DNA of 25,420 nt, taken from NCBI GenBank assembly GCA_020025965.1, contig JAHHRG010000026.1, positions 1 to 25,420 of the forward strand. Direction: 5' to 3'. Positions 15,822-23,776 of this stretch are shown here, piece after piece (position 1 is the stretch's first letter; every line of letters starts with the position of its first letter). Made by a program: the position numbers and the translations under genes. Below the pieces are notes generated by a model, which did not search any database, was not told where the DNA came from, and saw nothing but the letters and a program-made list of their open reading frames with translations. Origin of the DNA: Sutterella sp. GTDB taxonomy: Bacteria > Pseudomonadota > Gammaproteobacteria > Burkholderiales > Burkholderiaceae_F.

Positions 15822-16661
15822 TTAAGAGATAGAGAAACCGAACTTACGAGCGTAATGGACAGTGGCGTCAATGAAACCCTGCTTGCTACCGCAATCGAAA
15901 CGCTTACCGTCATAACGATGTGCATACGTCGGAATTTCTTCTAGCGAGGCTTCAATCGCATCGGTTAACTGAATTTCGCCACCGACACCGGGTTTCACTT
16001 TTTCCAGCTTATCGAAAATAGCCGGTTCAAAGACATAACGCCCGATGACAGCCATACGGGACGGTGCCACTTCAGGTGCGGGCTTTTCTACAATACCCTG
16101 CATCTTCGAAGTCTTGGCCTCATTATCGTCAACGCTGACGATGCCGTACTTCTTCGTGTCTTCAGGGGCCACATCCTGTACAGCTACAACCGAACCGCCC
16201 CCCTGTTCAGTACGGGTTTTAATCAATTGACCGACAGCCGATTCTTCCGCATCAATCAGATCGTCAGGAAGAAGAACCGCAAAGGGTTCGTCACCGACGA
16301 CGGGCTTGGCACACAGAACGGCATGCCCGAGTCCTAGCGCCTTGGGCTGGCGGATATAAATGCAGTTGACACCTTCGGGAACAATGCCACGTACGAGCTC
16401 AAGCAAATCGTCTTTGCCTTTTTCTTCCAGTTCGCGCTCGAGCATCGGACAGGCATCGAAATGATCTTCAATGGCACGCTTCGTGCGACCCGTCACAAAA
16501 ATCATGTCGGTAATGCCGGCTGCTGCGGCCTCCGCGACAGCGTACTGAATAAGCGGACGGTCAACAACGGGGAGCATTTCCTTCGGCATGGCCTTTGTGG
16601 CCGGGAGGAATCGCGTGCCCAGCCCATTTACAGGAAACACAGCTTTACGAACGGGTTTCAT
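15822..16661 (-). CDS. galU: UTP--glucose-1-phosphate uridylyltransferase
   Basis: The 279-residue cytoplasmic enzyme makes UDP-glucose from UTP and glucose-1-phosphate, feeding lipopolysaccharide and glycan synthesis. The nucleotide-binding start is PVNGLGTRFLPATKAMPKEM; most relatives have Ala where Asn12 is here. Other family motifs are VVDRPLIQYAV, LGLGHAVLCAKP, LLPDDLID, GGEIQLTDAI and FDCGSKQGF near the end. The length is normal. The ribosome site is weak. The gene is the last ordinary housekeeping gene before the gene-poor region to its right. Confidence 0.94.
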   Translation of the reverse strand: MKPVRKAVFPVNGLGTRFLPATKAMPKEMLPVVDRPLIQYAVAEAAAAGITDMIFVTGRTKRAIEDHFDACPMLERELEEKGKDDLLELVRGIVPEGVNCIYIRQPKALGLGHAVLCAKPVVGDEPFAVLLPDDLIDAEESAVGQLIKTRTEQGGGSVVAVQDVAPEDTKKYGIVSVDDNEAKTSKMQGIVEKPAPEVAPSRMAVIGRYVFEPAIFDKLEKVKPGVGGEIQLTDAIEASLEEIPTYAHRYDGKRFDCGSKQGFIDATVHYARKFGFSIS

Positions 16662-17518
16662 AGTCTGAATCTTTTTTAACGAAAAACGACGAGAAAATAA
16701 TCTGAAAATTTTATCACGGTTGGTTTAACAGAAGATATGCTTTGATTTTGGTGACAAATAAAACCTTTCGGGTTGAAACCGTAACACAACAAGGTCGTGA
16801 AACCTTCTTTGCTAGTGTTTTCGGGCAGTGATCCTGTTGATGACTCATCCAGTCCTTTAAATCAAATTCCCGGTAAGTAAAGGGCCGGTTCTTTTTTGAC
16901 GTTAGCAAACGGACAGTCAATTTCCCTCGGTCGACTTTGGCTAAACTCGTTTTTTCATTACGACGTTAGTCGTCTCTTCTGTCTTCGTCGTCGCCGTTTT
17001 TTCGTGTCTGCGCACACCACGCGGCTTAACAACGGCAGTCTTGATGGCATCACTCCTGATTCTTCTTCTGCGTTTGGTATTTCGTTTTGTTTTTTGAAGA
17101 CGTCACCGACAGCCGATATCTCTTATCGGAACGTCTCTCTAGCTCCAAAGCCGCATATTGTTCGGTCATATTTGACTGGGAATCAGGATTGAACTCCTTT
17201 TCGAACTCAAGGTCGTGTTATCTGTCAACGTCTCCGATGCTGTTCCTCACACTAAAAAACCACGCCTCTTGACGAGGAATCGCTTTATCGCCCGTCGTCA
17301 GTTGAAAACAAAAGCCTCTCCGCGGTGAGTTGTTTTGAATGAAAATTTGAAGACTATGTCACCGCCGGCCGCTCACTCACCATTCAAATCTTGCGCCCGT
17401 GAGCGATCAGATGACAGACGATGTATCGGTGTTTCTCACGACGAGTCGACGGTCTTCATATACGGGAAGAGAAGTTATAAGCCGCCAAGCCGGCCAGCGA
17501 TGTAATGAAGGTTCGTGA

Positions 17519-17671
17519 TTACGAGGGACAGCAGATGCGGATTGGTCCCGTGACGTCTGCTTCGAGGCAAAAGGGCTGATGACCGATGACTTCAACGCAC
17601 AGACGGTTCTTAACGCTTTGAGTCGCGCATCTTTCCCTTTTGTCGCAATCGTCGGTCATGATGCGATGTGA
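17519..17671 (+). pseudogene. Fragment resembling part of a DDE transposase (IS1634/IS4-like)
   Basis: One frame reads DADWSRDVCFEAKGLMTDDF, then NAQTVLNALSRASFPFVAIV, before a stop at 17669. Its layout resembles the second-Asp region of IS1634/IS4-type transposases (a "DRGF..x.NL..L....F.I..." pattern), although the usual DRGF is degraded to FEAKG. It has no start codon and is bounded by stops. The assignment is by eye. Confidence 0.3.
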
Positions 17672-19017
17672 CTCTTTCACCCATAGGCCGCCGGCCGCGC
17701 TCATACTGCAACGGATTTGAAAGTTCGGTTAAGCGTCAAATATAAAAAAGCAAAGAAGAGAATCGGGCGGATGTTGACCGGTGCCAAAGCGAATGCCCGA
17801 CTAAAGCCACCGTTGGAAAGAAAGTCGATCGTTCAAAGGAAAGAGGCAAGTAGTAATACACCGTCAAATGATCCCTGACCGACGGTCGAGAATCGCCCGG
17901 AGCTCTCTGTCACAAAAGTGCCGAATTTCTTCCGATTGTTCCCTCTGATGGAGGTGATGATCTCCCGGCGCATTGGGAAACGAAAGGGCGATCATATCAA
18001 GGTGAATGTCGGTGTTGTCGAGTTGGCAGTCATCAGTGTCGAACCGGGGATTTCTTGTCTCTTAAAATCAAAAGATTCTCGAGAAAGCTCTCTGTCTTCT
18101 TTAACGGTTAGCAAAGAGGATGGGAAAAAGCGCTCCCTGGCTTTGACGGTCGATTTTCTCTTAGATTGGTAGCCGTCGGACGGGGGCTGTCCGGGGACCG
18201 TTTAGCGACAAAGGGCAGATTTCAGTATTAAAGATCATCAATCAATGTCTTCCGATTCGTTCCTTCATCGACACCGAAGCCTCTTTCGGTTTGTCGGTTG
18301 TTCGTCAGTGTTGAATGAGAGCAGGGATGAGTTTAGGGAATTGAACGCTCAAGACCGAGAGAGATGTTCCGGAGAGACGGCGCTACTCGTTTCTGAGATC
18401 AACCGACAAAGAAACTCATCCGTATCGAGCTTTTGTCAGCGGTCCGGTTCCATCGAGCAATGCGACATCGGCATGCGTCGGTGTCATGACCGATGTAGAG
18501 AGAAAAGCCGTAGCACTCACTTCTTGCTAACGTGATTGTCTTCAGGCGTTTGGGAATAATCCGGCTAATCGGTCGGCAGAGAAAAGAAGTGCTTTCAGTC
18601 GAGGATAGGAGCCGGATCGGAAAAGAGTGCTGTCGGTGCCTCACATCCCGGCCGATTCCGGTCATAAAGTCGGCTGCAGATTGGCTTGGCCTCTTCGTTG
18701 ACATCTTGAAGAGAAGACCGGTTGTTGGAAAGCGGAGAGGGCCACAGCCTGCATGATCGGCTTTTTCTTTGCCATGGCACGACGGTACGAGAGCTTGGAG
18801 AAGAATGAGAGGCTTCCTGACTGCCAAGGTTCGCCACAGCGAAATCGTGGTCTCTAAAATCGAGCGGCCGTCAGGACGCTCACCTAACGATTGGCGGAAA
18901 AGAACGTTCGGCAACAACCATTGTTCGAACGCACTTGTTGTCAGCCCGCCGCCCACTCTTTCTTCGCTTGGTAAATCAAGGGCTTTCATGGTGTCGGCGG
19001 AATTTCACTTGTCCGAG

Positions 19018-19169
19018 CCATCATCCGACTTCAAATCTAAAAATCTTGCGGCCGATGAGGCCGCCCGGATTTAAGACCGATCTAGGTCATACACTCATCT
19101 CCTAAACACCGATAACGTAAGATCAAAATCTTTTAACGCTTCAATAAGGGAAGGGCATCAATGACATCT
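19018..19169 (+). repeat. Diverged direct repeat, copy A
   Basis: It begins CCATCATCCGACTTCAAATC and runs to GACATCT. It matches copy B at 20117-20242 with scattered substitutions. Near its end copy A has an extra 17 nt between two TCAAT words that are single in copy B. Weaker similarity extends about 130 nt upstream (CGCTCACCTAACGATTGGCG here). It contains a hairpin GCGGCC-GATGA-GGCCGC (19048-19064). Confidence 0.7.
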
Positions 19170-20116
19170 CTTCGCCTTGTTTCATGCGGTTGGTGAAACG
19201 CTTCTGACGATTGATCCTCTTTTCCTAAGACGATCGGATGCCGAGGCGATCTGACATTCGATCTTATCGAAATGACCTCAAGTGAACTAAGGAGAGTAGG
19301 AGAACCTTATAAAGGCTGTGAACGGACTGGTCATGTTGGGGGGGCGGTGGCAGCCTATTCTTAAGATAAGTCGTTTCTTTAATAGAGGCGGTTTGGGTCG
19401 TCAACGGTTTGCTGATGTCGAACAGATTGAGGTAAAGGGTTGCTTTAGTGACTGTCAGTTTCTTCATTTTCTCTGACATTCAATCGTTCCAATCTTTGCG
19501 GTGATAGAGGAGGCGTGAGCCGATTCTTTTAGCCGTAGCCATGATTAAAACCTCCAACAGGTTAAAAGATCTTCGGTTTATGTTTCGCGCTCGTATGCAT
19601 GTATCGGTTCTTTTAAGTCTGAAGGAGCGATGCTTTGATCTTTTTTTCCTTTTGAGTAAAAGGGTATCTTTTCCGCTTGATAGTTCCTGTTGATGAAGGA
19701 GGTTGATTGAAGAAGAGTATTCATCTCGGATAGGAATACTTATACGGTGTAAGCGTGCGTTCGCCTTGTTCGTGCGTCTTAGCTCTTCGACGATAGCAAA
19801 AGTCATTGTCTTGACTCTGCTTAACGCCACAACGGTTATATGAACCTGTCTGAAGCGGTTATTCGTGTCGACTCGATTGGTTCACGAAAGATCTGTGTCA
19901 AACGTTAATTGATCTCGTCGTCATTGTCACTCGTCTTCTCGCGAGAAAGAGACACGGTTGATGGCCAGTTCGTCGCAAGTGGAACCAAAGATCGCTCACC
20001 AAACTATTGGCGCGTACCCACGTAGCCAACAATTATCGTGCGGCCGATCAATGTCTCTTTCTTTCCAGGAGAAACAACAAGAATTTACGTTGCGTAAAGG
20101 GAAGCACGTATCTAGG

Positions 20117-20242
20117 CCATCATCCAACTTTAAATCTAAAATTCTTGTGGCCGATGAAGCCACTTGGATTCAGGACTAATCAGAGTAATTCTAAACATCG
20201 ATAACGTTAAGATCGAATCATCTTAACGCTTCAATGACATCT
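20117..20242 (+). repeat. Diverged direct repeat, copy B
   Basis: It begins CCATCATCCAACTTTAAATC, 1.1 kb after copy A. The hairpin GTGGCC-GATGA-AGCCAC (20147-20163) keeps its outer pairs although the bases changed (C-G to T-A). The upstream similarity word is CGCTCACCAAACTATTGGCG. In one frame both copies end in related peptides (PSSDFKSKNLAADEA and PSSNFKSKILVADEA), so they may be the 3' ends of two copies of one element. Confidence 0.7.
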
Positions 20243-20400
20243 GATTACTGTGTTTTCTGCGGCTGGCTAATAGCTTGTCCAGACAGGATCCCTGTGTGAT
20301 CTCACGTATGAAATGTAGTTGTTTAGCTTTCAGAAAATAAAAGTTTTACAAGAAGCTAATTTATTTTAAGTATATTAAAAACAATGACTCGCAAAAAATG

Positions 20401-22356
20401 TCAAAGATTTAATATTCTTTTCATTTCATTTTTAATATTCATAATTTCTTTTCTGGGTATGGTTGAGAGTTTATCTATTAGATAGAATATACCGTCGGTA
20501 TGATAAATTTCTCTGACTTGATTGTTGATTTTAATCAGTTTCTCCTTGTTGTCTTTGTGAGTGACAAGTCTGAGAAGCTTAAAAATAAAAGTTTGTATCT
20601 CAACATCTAAAATATTTTCTTTATAAAGGTATAACACAAACCTTTTATCAGTAGCTAGAATATCAAATAGTTTTACAATGTTATCCGTTTCTGATAATGA
20701 AGCATATAAAAAGTCATATCGTTTATTATGGATTGCGATTTCTAGTATTTTCTTTGCGATATGAGTATAATTATTATTGAGTGAATAATTGATAAGGCTG
20801 AAATTGAGTAATGATGTTTGATAGGGACCGAAGAAAGTTTCTTTTTCCAATTGGTCGATAACGCCATTAATGTTGTATAATTGATAATTGTAAGGTAAAG
20901 GTGCGTCAGTTAAAGAAAGTAAAAAGTTCTTATCAGCGACCGTTAGATAACCTTCGTAAAAATAACCTACGTAATCTCCAAATTCTTCATCAATATAGCC
21001 ATTATTTAACGCAAATTCAATAAAATCAAAGTGTTGGCTGCGCAGAATAGAATTGATGTTATCTGGTAATGATTTATCCTTATAAATAGAGTCAATTAAT
21101 TTTGAAATATTATTATCATTGAAGTCTAAAATGAGTTCTCCAAATGAAGTAGGATAATCATCCTCGTCATTAGCTGTTTCCTTCAGTTCGGTTAGTTTGT
21201 TGTTAACTCTGTTCCAGAAATCATTTATAAAACCTTGCCCTTTGAGAAGTAAAGAGTAATCACTAGGGTATAGATTCTTATACACGATCATTGTAAAAAG
21301 TTTTTCTAAATCTAGATTTATGTTTTGTAGATTAGTTTTGTAAATGTAGAATTCATTACAGATGTTGTTTATAAGGCGCGTATTCCCAATGTGTGAAGAA
21401 ACAAATGATAGAAACTCTCTATCAAATCTTACTCCGATCTCTGTTAAGTTCTTGTTAATCAATTCAGAAGAATTGTAAAGAGAAGAATTTGGAATGACTG
21501 GGATGATTACATCGAAAAATTTTAGTCTATCTTCAGAATCAAAAAGATCATCCCTAATGAGGTAGATAAATTTCAGCTTTTTACCTATTTCATAATGTTT
21601 TCTATAATTATTTACACAACTAAGCAATTCTCGTAGTCGTACGAATATCATAGGGTTTCTGAAACGATCAATGTCTTCAAAGATAAATACATTTCTATCA
21701 GAATAAGCTAATAAATACACAATCTCATCGAGATTTTCGTCGAAAAAAGAACAGTGTTTTTTTCTGTCGAATTCTAGGTTATTTCCGAGAATGCCTATTT
21801 TTGTTATATTTAATCCATCTTTTACGTATATATAGTTGTGATAGAAAATGTATAAAATAGATAGTAGTAATATAGTTAGAATGCAAATATACCCGTAATA
21901 AGCCAAGGAATCTCCGATATAATTTGCATTGCTTATTTCCTTTCTAATAACGTCGAACCCACCGTGAATAATAACTACAAAAGAGCAGGTAATTGAACAT
22001 AACCAAGCAAAGGCGTGAAGATTGAAACTTTTTTTGGTCTTTGGTTTAAATGATGAATCTTCAAAAACGCGTTTAGGAACTTGATATATAATTTGCTGGA
22101 GTATCTTTCTTTCAATTTCATATTGATTGGATTTATCCGTTTTTTCACCTGATATCTCTGCAAATGAAATGTCTATTGTCTTTAAATCTTTTTTATTTTT
22201 ATAAGTTGAGATTAAGCTAGACTTTCCGGATCCATATATTCCTGTAATAGCGATATTTGATACATCCTCATCTCTTAACGTCTGATCGATTATATTTGCA
22301 TATATTCCTATATTTTTATTGGTGTATGGAGTTAACTTTCTGATTTTATAGGTCAT
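20401..22356 (-). CDS. YobI-like membrane-inserted P-loop NTPase
   Basis: The 651-residue protein starts at ATG 22356, with no clear ribosome site. Walker A is GIYGSGKSS (39-47). Two membrane helices (about 114-131 and 152-172) are inserted between Walker A and Walker B, which is VFIFEDIDR (223-231). Then come a sensor-like FIYLIRDDLF (263-272), KFFDVIIPVIPN (279-290) and GNTRLINNICNEFYIYK (324-340). This order and these motifs match the YobI-type P-loop NTPases, related to KAP/STAND ATPases. The C-terminal half is helical and Leu/Ile/Asn-rich and unrecognised; the B. subtilis type is, from memory, about twice as long. The DNA is very AT-rich (about 30% GC by eye) against about 50% around it, a sign of recent transfer. 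A role in phage defence is inferred from family and context. Confidence 0.8.
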   Translation of the reverse strand: MTYKIRKLTPYTNKNIGIYANIIDQTLRDEDVSNIAITGIYGSGKSSLISTYKNKKDLKTIDISFAEISGEKTDKSNQYEIERKILQQIIYQVPKRVFEDSSFKPKTKKSFNLHAFAWLCSITCSFVVIIHGGFDVIRKEISNANYIGDSLAYYGYICILTILLLSILYIFYHNYIYVKDGLNITKIGILGNNLEFDRKKHCSFFDENLDEIVYLLAYSDRNVFIFEDIDRFRNPMIFVRLRELLSCVNNYRKHYEIGKKLKFIYLIRDDLFDSEDRLKFFDVIIPVIPNSSLYNSSELINKNLTEIGVRFDREFLSFVSSHIGNTRLINNICNEFYIYKTNLQNINLDLEKLFTMIVYKNLYPSDYSLLLKGQGFINDFWNRVNNKLTELKETANDEDDYPTSFGELILDFNDNNISKLIDSIYKDKSLPDNINSILRSQHFDFIEFALNNGYIDEEFGDYVGYFYEGYLTVADKNFLLSLTDAPLPYNYQLYNINGVIDQLEKETFFGPYQTSLLNFSLINYSLNNNYTHIAKKILEIAIHNKRYDFLYASLSETDNIVKLFDILATDKRFVLYLYKENILDVEIQTFIFKLLRLVTHKDNKEKLIKINNQVREIYHTDGIFYLIDKLSTIPRKEIMNIKNEMKRILNL

Positions 22357-22575
22357 TTTTTATACAAAAAAGGTTGTTAACAATAAGTATGATAATATTT
22401 CTATGGCTTATTCAATGTTAGGAATAAGAAAAGAATGGTTCAAATATAGATATTCAAAGGAGAGATGTACTAATACTCAGTTAGTGCTATTTTTGTCAGG
22501 GAATACTAACCGAGCTAATATCGGTGTTCTCTGGGCTTTGTGGAGTGTGGTTAGCTTCTCTTTTAAGGACTTTTA

Positions 22576-22659
22576 TCACCAATAGTCTTTCATTGCATAA
22601 ATCACCAAGCCTATCACTGATGAACCAGCGAGAATCAGACATGGCAGCAATTTTTTCAT
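22576..22659 (-). CDS. Possible 27-residue membrane microprotein
   Basis: The ATG follows directly after the TGA of the frame to its right. It encodes MKKLLPCLILAGSSVIGLVI and then YAMKDYW. This has the form of a small single-helix membrane protein or a bare signal-anchor, with a basic start, about 18 hydrophobic residues and an aromatic end. If Cys7 were a lipid site the lipobox would be poor. The ribosome site is weak (GGGAA about 10 nt upstream). Confidence 0.4.
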   Translation of the reverse strand: MKKLLPCLILAGSSVIGLVIYAMKDYW

Positions 22660-22875
22660 TCACGAATATTTCCCAATGTTAAATCCCCATTGATGACTGT
22701 CAGTTTCGAGGCCTAGACTTTGCAGTACATGAAACATGACAGGAAAATGAGTGGCTTTGTCGTAAAGGACAGCGAGATGAAATTCCTCTGTTGAAATTGG
22801 TAATACTCCGATCGCATATAGATAGCAAGATTGGTGGATTTTGTTACTGTTGTGGATCGGTACATTGGAAGTGTA
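22660..22875 (-). pseudogene. 3' remnant of an unknown gene
   Basis: After a TAG at 22876-22878 the minus strand is open for 71 codons to a TGA at 22660. The sequence is protein-like: SCYLYAIGVLPISTEEFHLA, then VLYDKATHFPVMFHVLQSLG, ending WGFNIGKYS. There is no start codon except a Met in the middle, so the 5' part has been lost or mutated. The TGA abuts the ATG of the microprotein, as in a former operon. The family is not recognised. Confidence 0.45.
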
Positions 22876-22957
22876 CTATGGAGGAGAATATCGTAGCGAC
22901 GAAAAAAGCCTATTTTAGGAATTGGCTCTACGAATGGACAGAGGGACTGATAAGATA

Positions 22958-23020
22958 AGGCGCGTCGGTCAAAAGGGGAGAAGAATAGCTTAGCGAACTC
23001 CGATTTTGACCGATTCGCCT
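22958..23020. repeat. Long inverted repeat, 17-bp arms
   Basis: AGGCGCGTCGGTCAAAA (22958-22974) and TTTTGACCGATTCGCCT (23004-23020) pair at 15 of 17 positions around a 29-nt loop. It lies in the gap between two leftward genes. It could be the ends of a tiny element, a binding site or an RNA stem. Confidence 0.6.
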
Positions 23021-23034
23021 ACCATTGTGAAAGG

Positions 23035-23071
23035 AGACAGAAAGACCGACTCATAAACCTTATTTCTGTCT
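23035..23071. repeat. Perfect 9-bp inverted repeat
   Basis: AGACAGAAA (23035-23043) and TTTCTGTCT (23063-23071) flank 19 nt, just beyond the 3' end of the WYL-like gene. There is no T run typical of a terminator. Confidence 0.5.
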
Positions 23072-23099
23072 ATTGTAGGTTATGTACTCAGTTTGACTC

Positions 23100-23396
23100 C
23101 TAAACATGAGCGATTATGGAGACCATCGCCGAATCAGCCGGATTATAGTCGGGTCTCGAACCTGAGAAGGTTTGGTCCGAAACTCTCAGGTTTGCAAAAT
23201 TGGAAACCGTGAACATATGCCAACCGGTGGCATGGCCACTTGAACTGCTGCCTCCAATCTGAAATCCACGCACAGTGAGTTTGCCTTTAGTTGTAATTCC
23301 TAACAAAAACGGTTCAACGACACGGGGATAGCCGTTATACGAGAACTCGATGACACGGCGTGACTGAATGGCATCAATGATAGTATCTTTAATCAT
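23100..23396 (-). CDS. Small WYL-domain-like protein
   Basis: The 98-residue protein from ATG 23396 (AAAGG 7 nt upstream) begins MIKDTIIDAIQSRRVIEFSY, followed by NGYPRVVEPFLLGITTKGKL. This is the I-x-x-A-I..R-x-I-x-F-x-Y-x-G..R-x-V-E-P pattern of WYL domains. A Gly/Ser-rich GGSSSSGHATGWHMFTVS and FSGSRPDYNPADSA follow. There is no helix-turn-helix, so this is a stand-alone ligand-sensing module. WYL domains bind nucleic-acid or nucleotide ligands and often regulate defence systems. An upstream Met in the same frame (23606) would add 70 residues with many Cys and no family sense, so the short form is preferred. Its link to the neighbouring ATPase genes is inferred. Confidence 0.7.
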   Translation of the reverse strand: MIKDTIIDAIQSRRVIEFSYNGYPRVVEPFLLGITTKGKLTVRGFQIGGSSSSGHATGWHMFTVSNFANLRVSDQTFSGSRPDYNPADSAMVSIIAHV

Positions 23397-23698
23397 ATAA
23401 AAACCTTTGTAGAAAGGAGGCGACATTAGGCACCTATGGTTACAAAACTCGTAAAAACCGACAAAGGATTGGTACTGCCGACAGTCATTCTGTGTATAAC
23501 GGACCCCGTTGGATGATGCGTTCTTTTCTTGATCTATCCGTGATGGGCTACATAACGGGCAACAGAGATACTTTCGTTTGTTGTTTGTACGATCCTGAGT
23601 CTTCATGTAAAAGGATGAAGACTAACTACAAACACACTATAGGCTTGAGACTAATAAAAGTCAAATTTCAAGAAAAATCCGTAAAAAACTGTCCCGAT

Positions 23699-23730
23699 AC
23701 GTTGATAAACGTCCCAGTTTGATCTATATT
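23699..23730 (+). promoter_or_regulatory. Promoter of the AAA+/protease pair, with a dyad over the -35 box
   Basis: TTGATA (23702-23707) and TATATT (23725-23730) are 17 bp apart, a good sigma-70 promoter. The dyad ACGTT-GATA-AACGT (23699-23712) covers the -35 box and would suit a repressor. Confidence 0.6.
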
Positions 23731-23741
23731 GATTTAGAAAG

Positions 23742-23760
23742 CCAGTCCGTCGGTGACTGG
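23742..23760 (+). promoter_or_regulatory. Leader hairpin of the AAA+ mRNA
   Basis: Perfect 6-bp arms CCAGTC and GACTGG enclose a 7-nt loop. With transcription starting near 23737, this stem fills most of the roughly 40-nt leader, ahead of a weak ribosome site. Confidence 0.4.
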
Positions 23761-23776
23761 TACGGAACGTGATGCC

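Larger units (their letters stand above)
16662..20400. other. 3.7-kb region without intact genes; probable decayed insertion sequences
   Basis: No frame here gives a protein I would accept. The longest open frames (up to 196 codons, 18399-18989 minus) have scrambled, Arg/Ser-rich composition and no ribosome sites. Several short stretches look protein-like but are cut by stops and switch frame, as in old pseudogenes. These include a DDE-transposase-like piece near 17519-17671, and on the minus strand MATAKRIGSRLLYHRKDWND (near 19545) followed by a stop and KKLTVTKATLYLNLFDI, which resembles a transposase N-terminus. Two diverged copies of one sequence lie at 19018 and 20117. The GC is close to that of the host. 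I saw no tRNA, integrase or CRISPR array. Confidence 0.5.
22357..23099. other. 743-bp stretch between the YobI-like gene and the WYL-like gene
   Basis: It holds a gene remnant and microprotein frame on the minus strand (22576-22875) and two inverted repeats (22958-23071). The part next to the YobI-like gene is AT-rich and should contain its promoter; TTGAAT with TCATAC at 17 bp is the best pair I see, and it is weak. A 60-codon plus-strand frame from 22403 has no ribosome site or familiar features. Confidence 0.5.
23397..23776. other. 380-bp divergent control region between the WYL-like and AAA+ genes
   Basis: It contains a perfect hairpin AGTCTTCAT/ATGAAGACT (23598-23623, 8-nt loop) and the promoter and leader stem of the AAA+ gene, listed separately. 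I see no further gene. Short frames on both strands lack ribosome sites. Confidence 0.5.

Noticed and set aside
18399..18989. 196-codon minus-strand frame in the gene-poor region
   Set aside because: It has scrambled composition, no recognisable motif and no ribosome site, and overlaps equally long plus-strand frames. It is best explained as chance openness in decayed sequence.
16662..20400. CRISPR array or tandem repeat in the gene-free stretch
   Set aside because: There are no regularly spaced identical repeats; only one diverged sequence pair was found.
22403..22585. 60-codon plus-strand frame upstream of the YobI-like gene
   Set aside because: There is no ribosome site and no familiar pattern, and it overlaps the likely promoter of the divergent gene and the end of the microprotein frame.
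19449..22707. A 14-nt direct repeat (TGACTGTCAGTTTC) at 19449 and 22694 flanking the YobI-like gene, considered as attachment sites
   Set aside because: A match of this length is expected about once by chance in 25 kb, no integrase is present, and the sites do not coincide with the composition change.
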